From IMG/VR virus record IMGVR_UViG_3300023110_000123, positions 1-31,321 of that record: a stretch of 31,321 nucleotides of DNA; one strand, given 5' to 3'. Within the stretch, counting starts at the first letter, position 1; each line of letters starts with the position of its first letter. The translations under genes and the position numbers were made by a program. This stretch comes from a virus. Below are positions 27,743-31,321 of this stretch, piece by piece. The notes beneath the pieces were generated by a model. It saw nothing but the letters and a program-made list of their open reading frames with translations. It had not been told where the DNA came from and did not search any database.

Positions 27743-28343
27743 TTGATCCCATATCAATCGTTAGTGCATTAGGTGCAGCATATGATCCCATGTCAATATC
27801 TGATCCGAGAGATAATAGATATCCGGTTGCACTTGTGTGGTAGTTTGTATTATAATAACCAAAGTCAAAAGAACTAATACCAGAAGTGCTGCCAGTACCA
27901 TTTAAATTAACCCATTCTCTTGTAGCAAGAGTTCCGTCTTCGTCTGGTAAAATTACATTTCTGTCTGCAGTTGCAGCAAGTGCTTGTAATTTAATTTCGT
28001 AATCATCTGGTACAGTACCTTCAAAAATTAACTTAGTTTGTTGTTTAATCCAAATGTTTCCTGTAGGATATAATGCAATGTCAGCACCGCTATGTATGTC
28101 TAGATCATCACCACTAACACTGTTAACTTTACTTGTAAAAACTTCACGCCATGATTTTGTAGATGTACCTATGTCGTAAGTAGCATTAACATCTGGAACA
28201 ATATTGCTAGTAATGTCTGCTGTTAAACTAATACTATCAGTGTCAGCATCACCTAGTATCACATTACCATTTGCTGTAACATTTCCTGAGAGTGTAATAT
28301 TACCAGTAACATCCAAATCTTGTTTAAATTTTGTCGAACTCAT
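27738..28343 (-). CDS. Small fibre-like virion protein
   Basis: This 201-residue protein starts with short beta-repeat sequence (DLDVTGNITLSGNVTANGNV) typical of phage fibre shafts. It then carries the module NIVPDVNATYDIGTSTKSW at about residues 48-66, which recurs in the larger fibre proteins of this window. A stretch near residues 105-140 (FEGTVPDDYEIKLQALAA, then VILPDEDGTLAT) resembles a common fibre segment. There is no signal peptide or membrane segment. It is probably a minor virion or fibre protein; no enzymatic motif is visible. The ribosome site is GGAG seven bases before ATG. Its TAA stop lies inside the late promoter of the next gene. Confidence 0.8.
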   Translation of the reverse strand: MSSTKFKQDLDVTGNITLSGNVTANGNVILGDADTDSISLTADITSNIVPDVNATYDIGTSTKSWREVFTSKVNSVSGDDLDIHSGADIALYPTGNIWIKQQTKLIFEGTVPDDYEIKLQALAATADRNVILPDEDGTLATREWVNLNGTGSTSGISSFDFGYYNTNYHTSATGYLLSLGSDIDMGSYAAPNALTIDMGSI

Positions 28344-28364
28344 ATCTTATCTCCGTACTAAAAG

Positions 28365-28372
28365 TATTTATC
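28365..28372 (-). promoter_or_regulatory. T4-type late promoter GATAAATA
   Basis: The minus strand reads GATAAATA, one base from the T4 late consensus TATAAATA, 21 bases before the start codon at 28343. It lies just after the terminator of the noncoding RNA and would start the first fibre-block transcript. In T4 such octamers are recognised by gp55 with the gp33/gp45 co-activators; those genes are not in the window. Confidence 0.75.
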
Positions 28373-28382
28373 GCATAGAGAT

Positions 28383-28407
28383 AAAAAAAGCTAGCACAAG
28401 GCTAGCT
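28383..28407 (-). terminator. Intrinsic terminator of the noncoding RNA
   Basis: A 7-bp stem AGCTAGC/GCTAGCT (28401-28407 with 28389-28395) closes a five-base loop and is followed on the minus strand by a run of T (complement of 28383-28389). On the opposite strand the run after the stem is weak, so the terminator works mainly on minus-strand transcripts. It ends the noncoding RNA just upstream of the late promoter at 28365-28372. Confidence 0.9.
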
Positions 28408-28439
28408 CTTTTGTAGTCATCAATTTGAAAGGAAAAGCA

Positions 28440-28546
28440 ATTATAGTGTTTTAGTATACACACTCACTTGATAGCCTCTCGGCCCTTGTCCTATGCACAG
28501 GAAAGCAGGTGCATCTACTCTGGCGTGTATACTAAAACACTATAAT
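28440..28546 (-). repeat. 22-bp perfect inverted repeat enclosing two small hairpins
   Basis: Bases 28440-28461 and 28525-28546 are exact reverse complements (22 bp), separated by 63 bases. In the minus-strand RNA they would form a long uninterrupted helix. Inside it are a 6-bp hairpin (ATGCAC with GTGCAT, 28493-28498 and 28509-28514, 10-base loop) and GCC-GAGA-GGC (28474-28483), so the domain looks like a three-way junction. The arms are AT-rich while the enclosed part is not. It occupies the 3' third of the noncoding RNA, before the terminator. Confidence 0.9.
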
Positions 28547-28761
28547 ATATGATAGGAGGGACTCGAGAATACCCTCAACCTAGGTTTACAGTCTCGCTGT
28601 CTAATACCCAGGAGCCTAGCATTGGATAGTTACTTCCAAAATACGCATCTTCATGTCTCCATGCTCATGCGCTGCTACTACAGCTACTAGCCAAGTTCGG
28701 AGCCTGTCTACTCCTCTTCCTTGCACTATCTAACTCGGACCGTCGTCTCTGTTATGTTTAT

Positions 28762-28790
28762 AATATAGTATATACAGAAACAAATGTCAA
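28762..28790 (-). promoter_or_regulatory. Sigma70-like promoter of the noncoding RNA
   Basis: On the minus strand a perfect -35 box TTGACA (28785-28790) is separated by 17 bases from TATATT (28762-28767), one mismatch from TATAAT. Transcription would begin near 28755. This is the only good sigma70-type promoter I found in an intergenic space here; the structural genes downstream use the T4 late octamer instead. It therefore suggests expression by unmodified host polymerase, probably earlier in infection than the capsid genes. Confidence 0.8.
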
Positions 28791-28811
28791 CACTTTTTTT
28801 AAAAAAAGTCA

Positions 28812-28842
28812 CAAAAAAAGGCACCGAAGTGCCTTTTTTCTT
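28812..28842 (-). terminator. Intrinsic terminator after gp23, probably bidirectional
   Basis: On the minus strand a 5-bp GGCAC/GTGCC stem closes a TTCG tetraloop (C-UUCG-G, an exceptionally stable type) at 28820-28833 and is followed by seven T residues. The stem is flanked by an A-run on the other side (28834-28839 on the opposite strand), so it can also extend by A-U pairs and end transcription on the plus strand. It lies 25 bases after the gp23 stop and closes the head gene unit before the next promoter. Confidence 0.93.
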
Positions 28843-28858
28843 ATTGTGTGAAAACCTA

Positions 28859-30019
28859 TTACTGGAATGATAGGTTGTTTGTTGTAACAGCAATTTTACT
28901 TAGGTAATCTGCTGCGTTACCTAGCGATGATGCTTGGTTGCTTAGTTCAACATAACCATAACGTGTCATGAAGCTAACAACTGGCTCGAATGTCGCTGGG
29001 TCTAGTACTGTACCGCTTGACATTAGTGGGATGTATGGGCAATAGAACGCTGCTGCGTCTGTTTCTGTTGAACCCTTGTAACCTACTAGGATGTCGTCGT
29101 TTGCTGCGTACTGGTTTACATAAACACGCATAGTACCGTTTAGTGTACCTACGAATTTTGTGTTTGTTGGTGCCTCGAAAGGACCTTCAGTTGTACGTGC
29201 AAATGCGCTTGTTGTTGCTGACTGTAGAACAGTTAGAACGTCTGGGCTTACAACTGCCCAGTTACCTGCGCCACGGCGTGTACGTGCTGCAATTGTGTTT
29301 GCATTTTTGTTGATTAGAACTGCTAGTGCTGCATGTTCGTCACCAACGAAAGTAGCTGTACCACTTACACCTGCTTGGTTGTATGTGTCAGCTGCTGCGC
29401 CTGCTAGACTTGTTAGAGATGCAATGATCTCTTGGTCGATTTCAGCAGTAATTTCTTGTGCAAGTGCTTGCATAATTTCTGCTTCGACGTCTAGGCCGTG
29501 CATTGAGTTAGCGTCTTGCGCTGCTTCAAATGTCCAACGTGCTGATAGCTTACGTGTTTTAGCTTCAACAGTTTGCTTTAGGACTTGAATACTCATTTTC
29601 TTACCTGCTTCACCTTCTAGTGTTGCAGTTGCATCCGCTCTGTTTGTTGTTGCGTTACCTGAGTAACCTGTTGCAATTGCGAATGGGCTTAGTGCTTCAT
29701 CACCTGCAGTTGCGCTGTCAAATGTTTCAGCGTAACGTACACGTAGTGTGTGAATCTGACCAACTGGGCCTGTCATAGGCTGTACACCAACGATCTCGTT
29801 AGCAATAACAGTTGGCATTACACGGCGAATAACTGGAAGAATCACTTTGTTAAGTGTTGCAACGTTGCCTGCTTGAGTTGCACCAGCACTTGCACTTTCT
29901 GACAAGTAACGCTTAGTGTTTTCAAGTGTTGTTTCCATCACTTTTTTCTTTGTTCCAGTTAGACCGTCTGTTAGGGCTGTTTTAGTTTCTGCCCAATTTT
30001 CCATTAGGTTGTCTGCCAT
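28859..30019 (-). CDS. gp23: gp23-like major capsid protein
   Basis: This 386-residue protein is the T4-type major head protein (HK97 fold in the family). The recognisable parts are the N-terminal MADNLMENWAE segment, a prepro region of about 41 residues, the capsid-like stretch NKVILPVIRRVMPTVIANEI followed by VGVQPMTGPVGQ at about residues 57-88, and the end MTRYGYVELSNQASSLGNAA. A gp21-type processing site is visible as YLSE at residues 38-41 followed by Ser-Ala-Ser-Ala; T4 gp23 is cut after a Glu at residue 65. The protein is clearly shorter than T4 gp23 (521 residues), so insertions of the T4 version seem absent. The ribosome site is AAGGAGA. A strong terminator follows the stop. Confidence 0.95.
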   Translation of the reverse strand: MADNLMENWAETKTALTDGLTGTKKKVMETTLENTKRYLSESASAGATQAGNVATLNKVILPVIRRVMPTVIANEIVGVQPMTGPVGQIHTLRVRYAETFDSATAGDEALSPFAIATGYSGNATTNRADATATLEGEAGKKMSIQVLKQTVEAKTRKLSARWTFEAAQDANSMHGLDVEAEIMQALAQEITAEIDQEIIASLTSLAGAAADTYNQAGVSGTATFVGDEHAALAVLINKNANTIAARTRRGAGNWAVVSPDVLTVLQSATTSAFARTTEGPFEAPTNTKFVGTLNGTMRVYVNQYAANDDILVGYKGSTETDAAAFYCPYIPLMSSGTVLDPATFEPVVSFMTRYGYVELSNQASSLGNAADYLSKIAVTTNNLSFQ

Positions 30020-30030
30020 TTTCGGTCTCC

Positions 30031-31122
30031 TTAACTTATACCGGCTAATTTGCGAAGGTTAACAATGTTAGTATCTACCGCAGCTTCTGCTTCAGTTGAT
30101 TTTCCACCAGTGACTTCTTTTGTAGATTCACTTAGCACCTTCTTAGTTTGAGGTTTAGCATCTTCCTTCAATACTGACGGTAGATACTTATTGAATGCAT
30201 TTTGTAGATCTGCTGTTTTAGTAGATTCTAGTAGTGCACCCATAATCTCTTTTTGTTGTTTTGAAAGCGGTGCCATCATTTCATTCATGACTAGCTTGCG
30301 CTCTGCTTTATCTTCAGCAACACGTGCTTTACGTGTTGATTCAGTTAGCTGAACTTCTTTCTCCACTACGGCTTTGTTTGCTTCATCAAGCTGTGACTTT
30401 AGTTCGTCCATTGCTTTGTTCATTTTAGCAACTTCAGTACCTTCATTAAGGTAGCTGCTCATGAACTCTGCTGCAAATGTTTCAAAGATCTTACGTCCAA
30501 ATGTGTTTTCTTTTGCCACTTGGATGTCTTCTCTTAGTGTTGTTAGTTCGTTCTTGATTGTTGATTCTAGAACTTTTTCAACTTTAGTTGCAGCACCTTC
30601 AATGAACTTACGTTTAGTCTGCTCAATGACTTCTTTGCCTTCTTTGATCATTTTGACTTTTGCTTCAACTAGTGAGCGTTTGTCTTCATGAAACTCGTTG
30701 AGCTCTTTAGTAAGTTGTTCAAGTACAAAGCCTTCTAATTCGGCCATGTTCTTGTCTTGTGCCTCACGGTCTTCGCGAAGTTCATTAATTTCTTTGCGAA
30801 GTGTTTCCATCACAAACTCATCAAGAACACCTGCATGTTCTTTCATATGCTTACGATATTCAACACGATCTTCTGCTACTTTGGCTTTGTCTGCTTGGAA
30901 CTCTTCAAGTTCTTTTGCAATAACTTCGCCAATCATTGTGTCCATTGCTTCTACGATTTGCGCTTTGTCATTTTCATAACGTTCCGCAAATTCTTCACGT
31001 AGTTCTGCTGCAACTTCTTCACGTAGTTCAGTTTGCTTGGTTTCCCACGCTTCACTGATAGAAGATCTAACCTCTTCGGAGAGCGCACCTGAGCTTAATA
31101 GTTCATCAATTGAGTGAGCCAT
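30031..31122 (-). CDS. gp22: gp22-like prohead core scaffold protein
   Basis: This 363-residue protein is the likely internal scaffold around which the capsid assembles, later degraded by gp21. Most of it (about residues 10-300) is Glu/Lys/Ala-rich heptad-like sequence expected to form long helices and coiled coils, with no membrane segment or cysteine cluster. Several (I/L)-x-E sites fit gp21 cleavage, for example LLES near residue 305 and VLSE near residue 335. The end, NIVNLRKLAGIS, is a short conserved-looking tail. The start has a good ribosome site (AGGAGAG) and follows the gp21 stop by one base. The gp23 gene begins 11 bases after its stop, so the three head genes look co-transcribed. 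Identification rests on composition and position between gp21 and gp23. Confidence 0.88.
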   Translation of the reverse strand: MAHSIDELLSSGALSEEVRSSISEAWETKQTELREEVAAELREEFAERYENDKAQIVEAMDTMIGEVIAKELEEFQADKAKVAEDRVEYRKHMKEHAGVLDEFVMETLRKEINELREDREAQDKNMAELEGFVLEQLTKELNEFHEDKRSLVEAKVKMIKEGKEVIEQTKRKFIEGAATKVEKVLESTIKNELTTLREDIQVAKENTFGRKIFETFAAEFMSSYLNEGTEVAKMNKAMDELKSQLDEANKAVVEKEVQLTESTRKARVAEDKAERKLVMNEMMAPLSKQQKEIMGALLESTKTADLQNAFNKYLPSVLKEDAKPQTKKVLSESTKEVTGGKSTEAEAAVDTNIVNLRKLAGIS

Positions 31123-31123
31123 A

Positions 31124-31321
31124 TTAATCTCTCCTATACTTCAGGTTGTTTATAAAGTTTGTCACCTCTTCCTGGAGATAACGTTGTGCTCTGTCGTCGT
31201 GCTTAACAGCCGAAGCAACATCCATCAGTACATTACCCCTTCTATGATTCATAATTCTTTCATAGATTGGATCGGGATAAGCATCTGGAGCACTTGGATT
31301 GGCAACAATGTCTACAGTAAT
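31124..31321 (-). CDS. gp21: gp21-like prohead core protease, C-terminal part (5' end outside window)
   Basis: Only the last 65 codons are present; the reading frame is open to the right edge and ends in TAA one base before the gp22 start. The visible part begins with ITVDIVANPSAPDAYPDP, which resembles the region near the end of the T4-like prohead protease, and finishes with a charged stretch ending NNLKYRRD. In T4 this serine protease sits in the prohead core, cleaves scaffold and capsid proteins after (I/L)-x-E and destroys itself. Its position directly ahead of the scaffold and capsid genes is the T4 order 21-22-23. The catalytic residues lie outside the window, so the name depends on order and this short piece. 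Confidence 0.8.
   Translation of the reverse strand: MTVDIVANPSAPDAYPDPIYERIMNHRRGNVLMDVASAVKHDDRAQRYLQEEVTNFINNLKYRRD

Larger units (their letters stand above)
28383..28755 (-). ncRNA. Candidate structured noncoding RNA of about 370 nt, family unknown
   Basis: The interval has a promoter at its 5' end, an intrinsic terminator at its 3' end, no credible ORF, and a G+C content visibly above the fibre genes. Minus-strand helices that I can pair by eye: 28732-28738 with 28691-28697 (7 bp), 28711-28714 with 28699-28702, 28681-28684 with 28671-28674, 28667-28671 with 28644-28648 enclosing CAUG-GAGA-CAUG at 28652-28663, 28635-28639 with 28622-28626, 28615-28619 with 28580-28584, 28597-28600 with 28588-28591, 28572-28576 with 28556-28560, and the 22-bp stem described separately. 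Two hairpins carry GAGA (GNRA) loops only when read on the minus strand, which supports that orientation. I see no tRNA T-arm, CCA end, tmRNA tag frame or RNase P core. The function is unknown; exact ends are inferred. Confidence 0.72.

Noticed and set aside
27710-27757. Upstream start giving a 197-residue form of the tropism-determinant-like protein
   Set aside because: The 16 extra codons overlap the previous gene and the late promoter; the internal ATG at 27709 has the ribosome site and begins the conserved domain.
28410-28440. Hammerhead-like TTGATGA motif upstream of the terminator
   Set aside because: The core requires CTGATGA plus a GAAA segment between defined stems; neither the C nor the stems are present.
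28440-28760. tRNA or (permuted) tmRNA in the noncoding interval
   Set aside because: A hairpin with CTCGAG looks superficially like a T-arm, but the loop has 11 bases and no TTCRANY, there is no paired acceptor stem or CCA, and no tag frame ending in Ala-Ala plus stop.
30033-30040. TATAAGTT ahead of gp23 as a late promoter
   Set aside because: Two mismatches to the octamer in the ATAAATA core; gp23 is more simply transcribed with gp22.
31147-31154. TATAAACA ahead of gp22 as a late promoter
   Set aside because: One mismatch at a position that is constant in the six accepted copies, and inside the gp21 coding sequence; too weak alone.
1-31321. Diversity-generating retroelement, integrase or transposase
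   Set aside because: No reverse transcriptase, recombinase or transposase motif on either strand, and no near-identical template/variable repeat pair noticed by eye.

Overview
The window is a late structural block of a tailed phage related to T4, probably marine. Every protein gene I accept is on the minus strand, so transcription runs from high to low coordinates. The assignment rests on the T4-type order prohead protease (C-terminal part only), scaffold core, major capsid protein at the right end, on T4-type late promoters (consensus TATAAATA or one base off), and on very large fibre and adhesin-like proteins whose motifs resemble those of marine T4-like phages such as cyanophages. The DNA is AT-rich. 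The host cannot be read from this window; a cyanobacterium or an AT-rich marine alphaproteobacterium would both fit.

Layout, in transcription order: (1) 31321-28859, head genes: gp21 C-terminus, gp22, gp23, ending at a UUCG-loop terminator. (2) 28858-28344, a 515-base stretch without a credible ORF. It has its own sigma70-like promoter, a densely base-paired sequence of about 370 nt including a 22-bp perfect stem, and an intrinsic terminator. I read it as a free-standing structured noncoding RNA that I cannot assign to a known family. (3) 28343-23920: a small fibre-like protein, a protein with a tropism-determinant-like N-terminus, a subtilisin-like serine protease with a very large insertion, and a heme oxygenase. 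(4) 23891-14776: two large modular fibre-like proteins (one with PKD-like domains), a right-handed beta-helix protein and a 113-residue protein. (5) 14783-1: a 2517-residue fibre with 11 tandem repeats, a 72-residue stub-like protein, an 1818-residue virion protein, and the start of another fibre-like protein that runs off the left edge.

The tail and fibre block is cut into transcription units by six copies of an octamer [T/G/C]ATAAATA placed 17-67 bases before a start codon. Three of them share bases with the TAA stop of the gene before. Inside units, genes abut or overlap by a few bases, which suggests translational coupling. The fibre proteins share recurring modules, so the block looks as if it grew by duplication and shuffling. 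The two non-structural surprises are the noncoding RNA beside the capsid gene and the heme oxygenase placed three bases after the virion protease gene.
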